64,000 nt of DNA from positions 124,001 through 188,000 of the forward strand of contig NZ_JANHAX010000005.1 in assembly GCF_030848945.1 (NCBI RefSeq), in the 5' to 3' direction. Positions 1 to 8,173 of the stretch are shown in pieces (the stretch's first letter is position 1; every line of letters starts with the position of its first letter). The stretch comes from Marimonas arenosa (GTDB taxonomy: Bacteria; Pseudomonadota; Alphaproteobacteria; Rhodobacterales; Rhodobacteraceae). Both the position numbers and the translations under genes were made by a program. The notes beneath the pieces are model-generated. The model saw only the letters and a list, made by a program, of their open reading frames with translations. It did no database searches and was not told where the DNA came from.

Positions 1-2
1 CC

Positions 3-296
3 AGGGCGCTCTACATCGAACTGAAGCGCCGCTTCACCGGTCACAATAACGGGCGCATTATTCTCAGTCACCGGGAAGCCGCCAATGCCCTGAACTGCCA
101 CCGCAACACCGTGGGTGCATGGTTTGCGGAATTGGAACAGCGCGGCCTGATTACCATGACCCAGCGCCCCTATCTCGGCCCTTCAGGGGTGGGGCAAGCG
201 CCGCTCTGGGCTTTGCAGGAACTGCCAACGGCGGATGGGAAACCCGCGACCAAGGCTTTTATAAAGTGGCGAGAAACGAAGGAGCTCCGAAAATAA
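3..296 (+). CDS. helix-turn-helix domain protein, 5'-truncated by window edge
   Basis: An open frame runs from the first bases of the window to a TAA at 294-296, about 97 residues, so the true start lies outside. The visible part contains a segment resembling a winged or phage-type helix-turn-helix (residues around SHREAANALNCHRNTV, then a wing-like stretch ELEQRGLITMTQRP). Similar short proteins are common in alphaproteobacterial prophages and genomic islands, where they probably bind DNA; that assignment is from pattern memory, not a search. An internal GTG at 111 could also start translation, but the frame upstream of it reads as natural protein. Function is unknown; its presence fits the mobile character of this end of the window. 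Confidence 0.55.
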   Translation, partial: RALYIELKRRFTGHNNGRIILSHREAANALNCHRNTVGAWFAELEQRGLITMTQRPYLGPSGVGQAPLWALQELPTADGKPATKAFIKWRETKELRK

Positions 297-397
297 CGGT
301 GCATATGCGCGGCAAAATGATTGGTTCAAGGGCAGAAACGTGCCAGCCGCACAGGCCGAGCACGACCGCTTTGAAAACTGATACTGTATCCGTTTGC

Positions 398-982
398 TTA
401 ACTAGCTTTACGTCGCCGACGGATCAGGACCAAACCACCAAGTCCTGCGACTAGGATGGGCATTGATGCAGGAAGCGGAACTTCGGCAACCGACCACACT
501 GCATAGACCAAAGAATTGTTGGGGCCACCGAAATCTTGAAAAATGTCGTAGTTTGTAAGGTAGAATTGGTCGTTTGCTTCAACTTGGTCATTCTGCAAAT
601 TCCCAGTCAAAGAACGATCAAATCCAGACATCGGAGCATAGGGGCTGACGACAAAGCAGCGTGCAAGCGATCCGCAACCTGACACATTTCCCGGGATGTC
701 GTCGAACACCGGGTTATTGTCAAACAAGCTATCTAACGCGGCGAGGGCCGCCAAAATATTCCCGGCATTCAGTGCAAAATCGCTTTGCTCGTCGCACCCG
801 GAAAACAGCGCGGCACATGTCCCATCCACGAACTCTACATCATACAATGTTCCGTCAACGTCCAAGCCGGATACGCCAAGCAACTGCCCGCCGACAACAT
901 TCAAAGTGACAGCTTTCGTTTCAGTGGCGGAAACAGCCAGTAGGCTCACGAAACCCAGGCACAATGCAAAAAACTTCTTCAT
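398..982 (-). CDS. VPLPA-CTERM sorting domain protein (exported surface protein)
   Basis: This 194-residue protein starts with a Sec signal peptide (MKKFFALCLGFVSLLAVSA, cleavage near ATETKA) and ends with the signature VPLPASMP, a hydrophobic helix and the basic tail RRRRKAS. This tripartite tail is the VPLPA-CTERM sorting signal, known to be processed by a dedicated exosortase (XrtD class), so the protein is probably exported and anchored or released at the cell surface. The ATG at 982 is chosen over one 7 codons upstream because a GGGGGAG ribosome site lies just before it and the signal peptide then begins correctly. The mature part has four cysteines that could form disulfides and no domain I recognise. 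No exosortase gene is in the window. Confidence 0.85.
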   Translation of the reverse strand: MKKFFALCLGFVSLLAVSATETKAVTLNVVGGQLLGVSGLDVDGTLYDVEFVDGTCAALFSGCDEQSDFALNAGNILAALAALDSLFDNNPVFDDIPGNVSGCGSLARCFVVSPYAPMSGFDRSLTGNLQNDQVEANDQFYLTNYDIFQDFGGPNNSLVYAVWSVAEVPLPASMPILVAGLGGLVLIRRRRKAS

Positions 983-1635
983 AACTCCCCCCAAGAAGCT
1001 CAATCCGATAAAACACTCTGCCTCGTAGACCTAAATCTTCAAAGCACGATTTTGATTGGCAACTTCGCGGCAACAGAGCAAACGTCAGGCAGCCACTGTT
1101 TCGTATACGTGACCAAACAGCAACCAACCACTTCGTGGCACGGCGAGTAAAGAAAAACCCCGCACAAAAAACGTGCACGCGCGTCACAATGATTGTGACG
1201 GTTTGCCCGAAAAAGCCCGTCGATCCGCCGGACCCGTCCTGAAAATTGTGCCGGATTCCTGATTTTTCCAATGTTTCCGATGCACAGAAAACAGGACACG
1301 TATATATCTAGCCATAGGCAGTCATGTTCTCTTACCTTATTTCAATAGGACTGGAACATGTATGGCGAGCTGGAATGGCCGGAAGTGCATTCTACCTGCT
1401 ACTGCACGCATATCTGGCGTGGCGCAACACACAATAGTCCCGTAAAATCGCTATTGTTTTCGGCAGACATGAGGGCTTCAGCTGGGGTATTTTCCTTCGA
1501 CACCCCGTCTGGTGCGCAGCGTGTAAGGATTGGGCAGGAAACGGGTTGGCGAGGCGCACGGTTTGCGTCGGTTCGTAACCCAAGCGTGCGGGTTTGGCGC
1601 GCTTTAACCGCGCGTTCCCATCCGTTGGGACGGGC
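983..1635. other. 653-base intergenic region with one perfect palindrome
   Basis: No open frame here has a credible ribosome site or a natural-looking protein; short frames on both strands look random. The stretch is AT-richer than the main chromosome. It should hold the promoter of the VPLPA-CTERM gene. The one clear structure is a 19-base palindrome at 1182-1200 (listed separately). Some of it may be remnant island DNA. Confidence 0.5.
1182..1200. promoter_or_regulatory. 19-bp perfect palindrome, candidate operator
   Basis: CGTCACAAT-G-ATTGTGACG: two 9-base arms around a single base. It lies 200 bp upstream of the VPLPA-CTERM start and is not followed by a T-run, so it looks more like a dimer binding site than a terminator. 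The binding protein is unknown. Confidence 0.4.
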
Positions 1636-2079
1636 TTACTGGCAGATATATTCGATCCGCTCGCCATCCTCGGTGACCGCGACAACGCCGCCTTCGACCA
1701 GTGCGAAAGTGGCATAGGTCGCCCGGTGCGCGGCACCGTTCACGACGATGCTGCCGGTGCCCTGACCGGCGACGATGTTGGGCGCTTCGATATTGACATA
1801 GACGCCGGCGCCGATGAACTCGCCGATCATGTATAGCGTGCCGGGGATTTCATTGGCGCGGCCGGTCTTAATCAGCAGGTTGAGCTGGCTGCGCTCGCCC
1901 GAGGCGCCGATGCCGGTGGCGCCGGAATATTGGAAAAGCTGGATCTGGATGACGCCTTGAAATGGCACTCCACGGTAGTTGGCCTGGCACTGCATCTGCG
2001 ACAGGAGAAGGCCCTGGGCGTGGGTTGCCGTGACCATGATGGCTGCGACAAAGGCGGCGAAGAGAAATCGGAGTGTCAT
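1636..2079 (-). CDS. secreted hypothetical protein
   Basis: A 147-residue protein with a clear Sec signal peptide (MTLRFLFAAFVAAIMVTATHA, cleavage before QGLLLS). An AGGGAGG ribosome site lies 8 bases before the ATG. The mature protein (about 126 residues) is rich in beta-forming residues, Gly and aromatic positions, with two cysteines, one near the N terminus (MQCQANY) and one two residues from the C terminus (EYICQ), which could pair. I recognise no family. It is probably periplasmic or extracellular. It stands alone: the neighbour at 398-982 is 650 bp away and the protease at 2292 is divergent, so the two may share the 2080-2291 promoter region. Confidence 0.7.
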   Translation of the reverse strand: MTLRFLFAAFVAAIMVTATHAQGLLLSQMQCQANYRGVPFQGVIQIQLFQYSGATGIGASGERSQLNLLIKTGRANEIPGTLYMIGEFIGAGVYVNIEAPNIVAGQGTGSIVVNGAAHRATYATFALVEGGVVAVTEDGERIEYICQ

Positions 2080-2291
2080 GTCTGGTCCTCCCTAACGCCG
2101 ACATAATAACACGGATCGGGCGGTTGAGGGGGCGAGGTGCCTGCATCCGTTTGACAACCGTGGTGACGGCGTCGGAAGCATGGCCCTAGGCATCCTACCG
2201 AACTCGATTAGCCTCCGTTTTCTTTCGACTTGAAGACGTTGCCATTCCACAAGCGCCTGTGGCACGCTCTCCGGAGAGGTGGAGACAAGAT

Positions 2292-3737
2292 ATGCGGCGC
2301 TTTCTCTTGGTAGTTATGGCGGTTTTTCTAGCCGCCTACCCTGCACCTGACGCACGCTCGCAAGACTTCGACTCGTTGTTCTGGGATTTCGATGCCCGCT
2401 CGCTAACGAAAGAGGACAAACGTTTCCTGCAAGCCGCCCTTGCATTCGAAGGTCATTACAAGGGGATGCTCGATGGCGCCTGGGGGCGGTTAAGCCAAAA
2501 TGCGCTCGAAGTATTTTCAAGCAAGGAGTTCGGAACCGACGCCGAAGACTGGCATATGGCAATGCTTGCCATGTCATTTTTCGAAAGGATTGAGGCAGAC
2601 GGATGGAACATGCACCATTTCAGCAGACTGGGCATGTCGATGATGCTGCCGACCAAAACCCTGATTATCGACCCCCAAAGCAGCGATTTCCTTAACTACC
2701 GGCACTCACGTAGCAGCTTGTCCATATCCATAGGTGCGCTCACCCAAGCTAAGGCCCAAGGCATGCATGACTTCACGATTGGGCGCCACGAGTTGTCAAC
2801 CAATCCTTACTCAGTCCGCAAAACGAACTTTGCGGTTTCCTCCGGCACAAGGCGAGATGGTTCAACACTCTACACACGTTCGAATTTTGTTAACGGTTCT
2901 TGGCTGACTGTGATGTTGTCCGCTGATAAGCGCGACGAGAACATTCTCAACGCCGTTGCATCGAGCATTGCGCTCGGCAAAGTGCAACCGCTTGCCATTT
3001 CGCCTGGAGGACATCTCGAAAGGACCCTCGCAAGAACGATGGAAGCGGTCGCTGCTATCGAGGAACAGGAGAGGCAGGGAAGAGTTTCAGAGCCCTCTTC
3101 AGCGCCGCCTCCGTCCAAACCTGACGACAGCAGGAAATCCGGTTCAGGCTTCTTCGTTTCCGCGTCAGGGCACGTTCTGACAAATGCGCATGTAGTCTCT
3201 GGTTGTCGTGATGTTCTTGTAGACGGAGAGAAAGCTCAGTTGACCAGTATTTCCGAAGAGTTTGACCTGGCGATAGTCAAGACTTTCAAACCAGACAACA
3301 AGACAGTCGCAGTTTTTTCTCCTAGCCCTGCTAAATTGAACTCGGACGTCACAGCAATTGGCTATCCATACTTCGGAATCCTTGGGGGCCTGAACGTAAC
3401 AAGGGGGTCCGTCTCATCGTTAAAGGGATTGGGTGGAGATGCTACAACCATGCAAATCTCGGCTCCTGTGCAAACGGGTAACTCAGGAGGACCGCTTCTC
3501 GGCTCGGACGGCGAAGTCGTTGGCGTGGTCGTTTCAAAACTTGACAGCATCAAGGTGTCTGACGCGCTGGGTGATGTTCCACAGAACGTGAATTTCGCCG
3601 TTCGCGGTGAGATAGCAAAGTTGTTTCTCGCTCAGAACGGGGTCGATCCCCTCCTTGGCTTTACGGATGATCCGCTGGAACCTGAACTCCTGGCAAAAAA
3701 CGCGCTTGGTTTCACGGTTTTTGTCGAGTGCAGGTAG
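2292..3737 (+). CDS. periplasmic trypsin-like serine protease with N-terminal peptidoglycan-binding-like domain
   Basis: This 481-residue protein has a signal peptide (MRRFLLVVMAVFLAAYPAPDARS). Residues about 38-80 resemble a PG_binding_1 repeat (RFLQAALAFEGHYKGMLDG...RLSQNAL). The C-terminal half is a chymotrypsin-fold (S1C/DegP-like) protease with a complete triad: His300 in TNAHVV, Asp325 in FDLAIV and Ser398 in GNSGGPL. No PDZ domain follows. It therefore probably cleaves proteins in the periplasm, perhaps held near the wall. ATG 2292 is preferred over the upstream in-frame GTG at 2259 because GGAGAGGTGGAG lies immediately before it and the signal peptide then starts at residue 1. A Pro/Ser-rich linker (SSAPPPSKP, near residue 272) joins the two halves. 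Substrate is unknown. Confidence 0.85.
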   Translation: MRRFLLVVMAVFLAAYPAPDARSQDFDSLFWDFDARSLTKEDKRFLQAALAFEGHYKGMLDGAWGRLSQNALEVFSSKEFGTDAEDWHMAMLAMSFFERIEADGWNMHHFSRLGMSMMLPTKTLIIDPQSSDFLNYRHSRSSLSISIGALTQAKAQGMHDFTIGRHELSTNPYSVRKTNFAVSSGTRRDGSTLYTRSNFVNGSWLTVMLSADKRDENILNAVASSIALGKVQPLAISPGGHLERTLARTMEAVAAIEEQERQGRVSEPSSAPPPSKPDDSRKSGSGFFVSASGHVLTNAHVVSGCRDVLVDGEKAQLTSISEEFDLAIVKTFKPDNKTVAVFSPSPAKLNSDVTAIGYPYFGILGGLNVTRGSVSSLKGLGGDATTMQISAPVQTGNSGGPLLGSDGEVVGVVVSKLDSIKVSDALGDVPQNVNFAVRGEIAKLFLAQNGVDPLLGFTDDPLEPELLAKNALGFTVFVECR

Positions 3738-4192
3738 ACAAGTCTCAACCGGCATTCGTGAGGCAGCGAAGAGGTCACCTATTCATTTGGGGATGAAAAC
3801 ACCTTTTTTGGCAAACTAGGTGCCCAGACCCAACAACGCTGCCTCCACAAAACTTTAAAATTGTAGCGAAATCTTGTCTATTACCCCCATCGGAAACGAA
3901 CCGTTTACGTAACGTGCACAATGCGTCGCTCTGCAGCAGCCGCATTTTTCGAGACGACTTGAAGACTGCCGAGTCTGTGTAGACGAAGGCCAGGCAGAAA
4001 GATTCGATGACGGGCCAAATGAATGTTCGTATGGTGCCAAAGCGGGCCGAAATTCCATCTCCGGCTCCGAAAAGCTCTTAAAAAATCATCGATTTGGCCT
4101 CCATGTTGCACGCGTGGAAGATATTCATTGCCCGCATGCTGCGACGCGGCATCATTTAGGCGCCGACAGACCACGTGTGATAACTCCTCCCA
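3738..4192. other. gene-free stretch within the accessory region
   Basis: I see no supported gene. A frame on the minus strand (4312 down to 3905) is open for 135 codons but starts with GTG, lacks a ribosome site and matches nothing I know. A 13-base direct repeat (CTCCTCCCATTGC) at 4184-4196 and 4230-4242, 46 bp apart, sits at the right edge. The stretch may be decayed island DNA. Confidence 0.35.
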
Positions 4193-4975
4193 TTGCACTC
4201 GGTCGAAATAGGAAATCTGTGCGCAATACCTCCTCCCATTGCGTGGATTCCGAAAAGGCAAGGCCAAAAGGTCGTGGCTGGGCAGATAGCTGTCCAGCCA
4301 CATCACCGACACTCTGGGCTCCGATCAGCGGAACACATGCCAGATACGTGCTCAGGGCGCTTGTGCGGCGTTCTGAAGGGCGTGCAGCGCCAAAGCCCGC
4401 CCGCAAACGCATCTCAGGCCAGTTCACTCACAGCGGACCTGTTTTCCGTCACAGAAGAAAGCGAGGCACAAGAACACATGCGCCTGCACTGCATTGCGGA
4501 GTTTGCTGTCTCTGCCGTTCAGAGGGCGCAGCAATGGAAACCCGAAAGTCCTGAACACCAAAAACTACGCGAAGTGCTGAGGCCGTTCCTGGCATGCCAA
4601 TGGCAAGAGCACGGTGATGTTGTGACGGAACTTCTAGACTTGGAATTATCACGCGCCAAAAAGGCAACCCGGGATGAAATGGCGTCCTTGTTTCACCCGC
4701 TTATGACCGTCAATCGCAACACCGTGCCGACACCATGCGGGCATGGTGACAAGTCCGTGGCCGCACACGAAGACCTAGACATAGACGAGACGAATACGGA
4801 GAGAAGACGAAAAAAAGAAGAATACGAACACGGCGCGATTTCGGGTTACGATGGAACCGCAAGCGAAGTGACTGCGGAAGTGTCGGAGATGCTGATAATG
4901 GAAGACAGAGCCGAGAACGTGTCACGCTCGCTTGGACCTACCGAGGCGACGAAACGGAGTGCATTGGCGATGTAA
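4193..4975 (+). CDS. hypothetical protein, doubtful start
   Basis: The frame is open for 260 codons from a TTG with no ribosome site. The N-terminal third is rich in Pro, Arg and His and looks like non-coding translation, whereas from about residue 96 (ATG at 4478, GAGG about 12 bases upstream) the protein reads naturally: an amphipathic helical segment (LREVLRPFLACQWQEHG), then a highly charged stretch (NTERRRKKEEYEHG). The real gene, if any, is probably 4478-4975, about 165 residues. No family is recognised and no neighbour hints at a role. It may be a decayed island gene. Confidence 0.3.
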   Translation: MHSVEIGNLCAIPPPIAWIPKRQGQKVVAGQIAVQPHHRHSGLRSAEHMPDTCSGRLCGVLKGVQRQSPPANASQASSLTADLFSVTEESEAQEHMRLHCIAEFAVSAVQRAQQWKPESPEHQKLREVLRPFLACQWQEHGDVVTELLDLELSRAKKATRDEMASLFHPLMTVNRNTVPTPCGHGDKSVAAHEDLDIDETNTERRRKKEEYEHGAISGYDGTASEVTAEVSEMLIMEDRAENVSRSLGPTEATKRSALAM

Positions 4976-5075
4976 AAGGCGTGATGTGGACAGCCCTCAG
5001 AGCAAAAGGGAGATTCATTACCTTGTCGTATAGACTTGAGAGAACAGCCAACGGAGGTTGCGTTAGGTTGTCGAA

Positions 5076-5492
5076 ATGAGCAAATTTTCGAACTGGATTG
5101 AAGACAGGGTGACTAATGTATCGGAGGGGTTGTTGTGGCTCTTCGTCATCGTCGTTTTAATGGGTTCGCTTTTTGGAGCCGTAATAGTCCCAACCCTGCA
5201 AGGCCTGGAGTGGCTTGAGCATGGAAACTTACCGTCTCGGGATTTGTATTGGCTTTATGCCCTTTATGAGTGTGGAGAGAGCGTGTGCAGGCAGGAAAGC
5301 ATAATCGTAACAGATTGGGTTGGCCTTAATCATATCATTAACTGGGCCATGGGACTACACGTCGCTGTATATGCAATCGTTGTGGGGTGGCTTAGCTACG
5401 GAGCTTCGATGGCTTGGGCGGAACTCATCGGAGACAGGAAAGCAAGAAAGGCTGGATTTCGCGCGCCTCCGCCTCCCCTGGATGACGATTGA
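5076..5492 (+). CDS. small membrane protein, two predicted helices
   Basis: A 138-residue protein with a hydrophobic segment at about 18-45 (GLLWLFVIVVLMGSLFGAVIV) and another at about 90-110 (HVAVYAIVVGWLSYGASMAW). The loop between them has two cysteines (ECGESVC) that could form a disulfide. The C terminus is polar with a proline run and acidic end (RAPPPPLDDD). An in-frame TAG 12 bases upstream fixes the ATG as the earliest start; the ribosome site is weak, with GGAGG lying unusually far (about 19 bases) upstream. It belongs to no family I know. Its lower-GC composition fits the flanking island genes. Confidence 0.6.
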   Translation: MSKFSNWIEDRVTNVSEGLLWLFVIVVLMGSLFGAVIVPTLQGLEWLEHGNLPSRDLYWLYALYECGESVCRQESIIVTDWVGLNHIINWAMGLHVAVYAIVVGWLSYGASMAWAELIGDRKARKAGFRAPPPPLDDD

Positions 5493-5564
5493 GGTATCCG
5501 CAGGGTGCTGAGAAGTATCTCTGTCCAGTTTTGCTATTGATTTCGGTAAAATCCGGAGGCGAGA

Positions 5565-6182
5565 ATGGGCGGTATTGGCAGCGGGCGACACTGGCATTGG
5601 GACTCTAAGTCCACGACCAGCGACATGCGCAAGCTAGACGTGCGACATTTGGCTCGTGAGGGGCTTCTTGAACCCGGCACACGGTTCAGCTGGCAATGGT
5701 CATGCGATGGCAAGAAGGTCGCAGACATTCGGATAGTCACCGAGGCGGACAGGGTTCGACTGATCTACAAATCACGCAGCTACGGTGGCGATTGGGAACA
5801 TTTCGACTATCCGGTGCGCTTGCTTTCTACGCCCTGCCACTACGGCGGGCATCGCGCCTGGTTCTCATGCCCGGCGCAAGGGTGCGGGCGGCGCGTGGCA
5901 ATTCTTTACGGCGGACGCATTTTCGCGTGCAGGCATTGCCACCAACTGGCCTATCCCTCGCAAAGAGAAGAAAGCTACCAGCGTCACCAACGCCGGGCTG
6001 AAAAGATAAGGGAACGCCTTGGTTGGGGAACTGGGGCCGATACATGGGGACCAAAACCAAAAGGTATGCACAATCGCACGTTTGAACGCCTGGTCGCGGA
6101 ACTGGGCTATTGGGAAGACCAGTCGGACGCTGGGTTTGCCCAGTATGTCCTATCGCGGTTTGGTAATCTCAGTCTGACGTGA
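5565..6182 (+). CDS. zinc-ribbon hypothetical protein of a mobile-element family
   Basis: The 205-residue protein begins MGGIGSGR, followed by a conserved (L)DVRHLAREG-type element and a beta-rich core. It contains a probable zinc ribbon: a CPAQGC pair near residue 102-107 and a CRHC pair near residue 125-128, then LAYPSQ. This layout matches a family of about 200-residue proteins frequent next to tRNAs, prophages and integrated elements in alphaproteobacteria; I know no demonstrated function. The ATG has GGAGGCGAGA 5-14 bases upstream. It is the last gene before the tRNA-Thr 3' end, which suggests it was carried in on the integrated element. DNA or RNA binding is plausible from the ribbon but unproven. 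Confidence 0.7.
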   Translation: MGGIGSGRHWHWDSKSTTSDMRKLDVRHLAREGLLEPGTRFSWQWSCDGKKVADIRIVTEADRVRLIYKSRSYGGDWEHFDYPVRLLSTPCHYGGHRAWFSCPAQGCGRRVAILYGGRIFACRHCHQLAYPSQREESYQRHQRRAEKIRERLGWGTGADTWGPKPKGMHNRTFERLVAELGYWEDQSDAGFAQYVLSRFGNLSLT

Positions 6183-6281
6183 AACCCACCAACGAAGCCA
6201 CTTAGGTGGATAAAAAGGGGGATTAAAAAAACTAGTTAGTTAAAATTACCATTTAATAACAACAATTTAGTTGATATTTTA
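6183..6281. other. AT-rich junction next to tRNA-Thr 3' end
   Basis: About 100 bases of strikingly AT-rich DNA (runs of A, TTAATAAC, TTTAGTTGATATTTTA) separate the zinc-ribbon gene from the 3' end of the tRNA. It is the expected place of an attachment junction if a tRNA-targeting integrase inserted the island; the AT content would also silence or bend the DNA. No inverted repeat strong enough to call a terminator is seen. Confidence 0.4.
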
Positions 6282-6357
6282 TGGTGCCCCCACACGGACT
6301 CGAACCGCGGACCTACTGATTACAAATCAGTTGCTCTACCAGCTGAGCTATAGGGGC
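6282..6357 (-). tRNA. tRNA-Thr, anticodon TGT
   Basis: On the minus strand the sequence folds as a full cloverleaf: acceptor arms GCCCCTA/TGGGGGC (with one G-T pair), D-arm TAGCTCAGCTGGTAGAGCA, anticodon stem ACTGA/TCAGT around loop TTTGTAA (anticodon TGT, reading ACA/ACN threonine codons), T-arm CGCGG-TTCGAGT-CCGTG, discriminator A and genomically encoded CCA. The 3' end points towards the accessory region at lower coordinates, the orientation expected for a tRNA used as an integration site. Confidence 0.97.
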
Positions 6358-6412
6358 TCTCAAAGTTGATTTACGCGCGCAGAAAGCTCCGTGCAAGCGC
6401 CAATACGCTGTG

Positions 6413-8083
6413 TCAGCGATTGGCGCGCGCCAGCAGCGCCACGGCCAGCAGCCCGACGGCGATGATCAGAACTGCGGCCGGGGCCGCGCCACTCAGGTTT
6501 TCCAAGCTGGCCTGCTCGTGCACCCGGGTGGCCAGCGTGTCGAAACCGAAGGGCGGGCGCAGCAGCAATGTCGCCGGCAGTTCTTTCACGCAGTCGACGA
6601 ACACCAGCAGCAGCGCCGAGCCGACCGAGCCGCGAATGAGCGGGTAGTAGACCTCGTAGAGCGTCTGCCCCTGGGTCCGGCCCAGTGACCGCGCCGCCAT
6701 CGGCAGCGACGGCGACACCCGCCCCATCGCCGCATCCGCCGCGCCTTGGGCGATGGCGAAGAAGCGCACGCCGTAGGCCAGCACCAGCGCAAAACCTGTG
6801 CCGGTCAGCAGCAGGCCGATATCGTGGCCGGTCAGAGCCTCGACCGTATCGGCCAACCGGTGGTCGAGCGCGGCGAGCGGGATCAGGATCCCCACCGCCA
6901 GCACCGCCCCCGGCGCGGCATAGCCGATCGCGGTCACCGGCATCAGCAGCCGCGGCAGCTGGCGGCCGGAAATCCGCGCCCCGTAGACCATGAAGACCCC
7001 TGCCACGACAGTGACGATCGCCGCCAGCCCACCCACGCTCACCGTGTTCCACAACGCTTCGAACAGGGCGCGATCCGCCCAGGCCCGGGCGTTGCCCAGC
7101 GCGTGGTTCAGGATCACCCCGGCCGGCAGCAGAAAGCCCATGAAGAACGGGACAAAGCACAGTCCCAGCGCCAGAAGCGCTTGCCCGCCGCGCAGCCGCT
7201 TGCGCTCCACCGGCCGATGCTGCCGGGCAAGATTGAAGAACCGCACCTTGCTGCGCGACACTTTCTCAAGCGTGACCAACAGGATCACGAGCCCCAACAC
7301 CACGCTGGCGATCTGGGCGGCCCCGCCGGCGTTGTTGCTTTCCAGCCAGACGCTGAAAATGCCCGTGGTCAGGGTCTGCACCGCGAAAAAATCGACCGTG
7401 CCGAAATCGTTTACCGTCTCCATCATCACGATGGCGACGCCGGCGGCGATGGCCGGCCGCGCCAGCGGCAGCCCGACCCGGCGGAACCGCGCAAAGGCGC
7501 CCGCCCCGAGCGACATCGCCACCTCCTCGGAACTGCCCGACTGTTCGCGAAACGCCGCCCGACTCAGCAGATAGACATAGGGGTACAGCGACGCCGACAG
7601 CACGATGATCGCCGCCCCCATCGAGCGGATTTCCGGGAACCAGTAGTCGCGCGCGCTCTGCCAGCCGAACAGGCCGCGCAAGCCGGTCTGCACCGGCCCG
7701 GCATATTCCAGCAGATCGACCAGAGCATAGGCCCCGACATAGCCGGGCACGGCGAGCGGCAGCAGCAGCAACCACTCCAGCCAGCCAGAGCCGGGAAACC
7801 GATAGCGCGCAACGATCCACGCCGCCCCCGTGCCCATCATCGCCGTCAATAGCCCGACAGAGGTCATCAGAATCAGCGTATTGGTCAGGTACCGCGGCAA
7901 TGTCGTCGACATCAGGTGCGGCCAGATGTTGTCGGTGGGAAACAGCGCGATCCCCAGCACGGCGATGATCGGCGCCAGCACAATGAGCGCGATCAGCACC
8001 GCCCCCCCGGACCACGGATCGATCCAGGCGGCGAAACGGCGCAGTGCCGACGGTGCGGGGTCTGATATCTCTCGCGATGCCAT
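6413..8083 (-). CDS. fbpB: iron(III)-type ABC transporter permease (FbpB/SfuB family)
   Basis: A 556-residue inner-membrane permease made of two fused binding-protein-dependent transport domains, about 12 membrane helices in all. Each half carries an EAA-type cytoplasmic loop (EEVAMSLGAGAFARFRRVGLPLARP and, in the second half, AARSLGRTQGQTLYEVYYPLI). This fused architecture is typical of ferric-iron importers of the FbpB/SfuB/CysTW-like class. The substrate-binding protein and ATPase are not adjacent, so substrate assignment to iron is by family only. Start ATG 8083 is chosen because AGAAGGG lies just upstream; the open frame continues far upstream into the divergent neighbour and is not real there. 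A 90-bp divergent promoter region separates it from the gene at 8174. Confidence 0.85.
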   Translation of the reverse strand: MASREISDPAPSALRRFAAWIDPWSGGAVLIALIVLAPIIAVLGIALFPTDNIWPHLMSTTLPRYLTNTLILMTSVGLLTAMMGTGAAWIVARYRFPGSGWLEWLLLLPLAVPGYVGAYALVDLLEYAGPVQTGLRGLFGWQSARDYWFPEIRSMGAAIIVLSASLYPYVYLLSRAAFREQSGSSEEVAMSLGAGAFARFRRVGLPLARPAIAAGVAIVMMETVNDFGTVDFFAVQTLTTGIFSVWLESNNAGGAAQIASVVLGLVILLVTLEKVSRSKVRFFNLARQHRPVERKRLRGGQALLALGLCFVPFFMGFLLPAGVILNHALGNARAWADRALFEALWNTVSVGGLAAIVTVVAGVFMVYGARISGRQLPRLLMPVTAIGYAAPGAVLAVGILIPLAALDHRLADTVEALTGHDIGLLLTGTGFALVLAYGVRFFAIAQGAADAAMGRVSPSLPMAARSLGRTQGQTLYEVYYPLIRGSVGSALLLVFVDCVKELPATLLLRPPFGFDTLATRVHEQASLENLSGAAPAAVLIIAVGLLAVALLARANR

Positions 8084-8173
8084 CGCACCCTTCTGCCCGA
8101 TTACGGTTTCCTCGTCCAGAAAACAGCCTATACTGCGGCAAAATTGCCAGGAAAACCGGGGCGAGCGTAATAC

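Noticed and set aside
119..454. 111-codon plus-strand frame at the left end
   Set aside because: Out of frame with the natural-looking HTH protein and runs past its stop into the VPLPA-CTERM gene.
3905..4312. 135-codon minus-strand frame in the island
   Set aside because: GTG start without ribosome site; no recognisable family or signal; may be chance in a gene-poor stretch.
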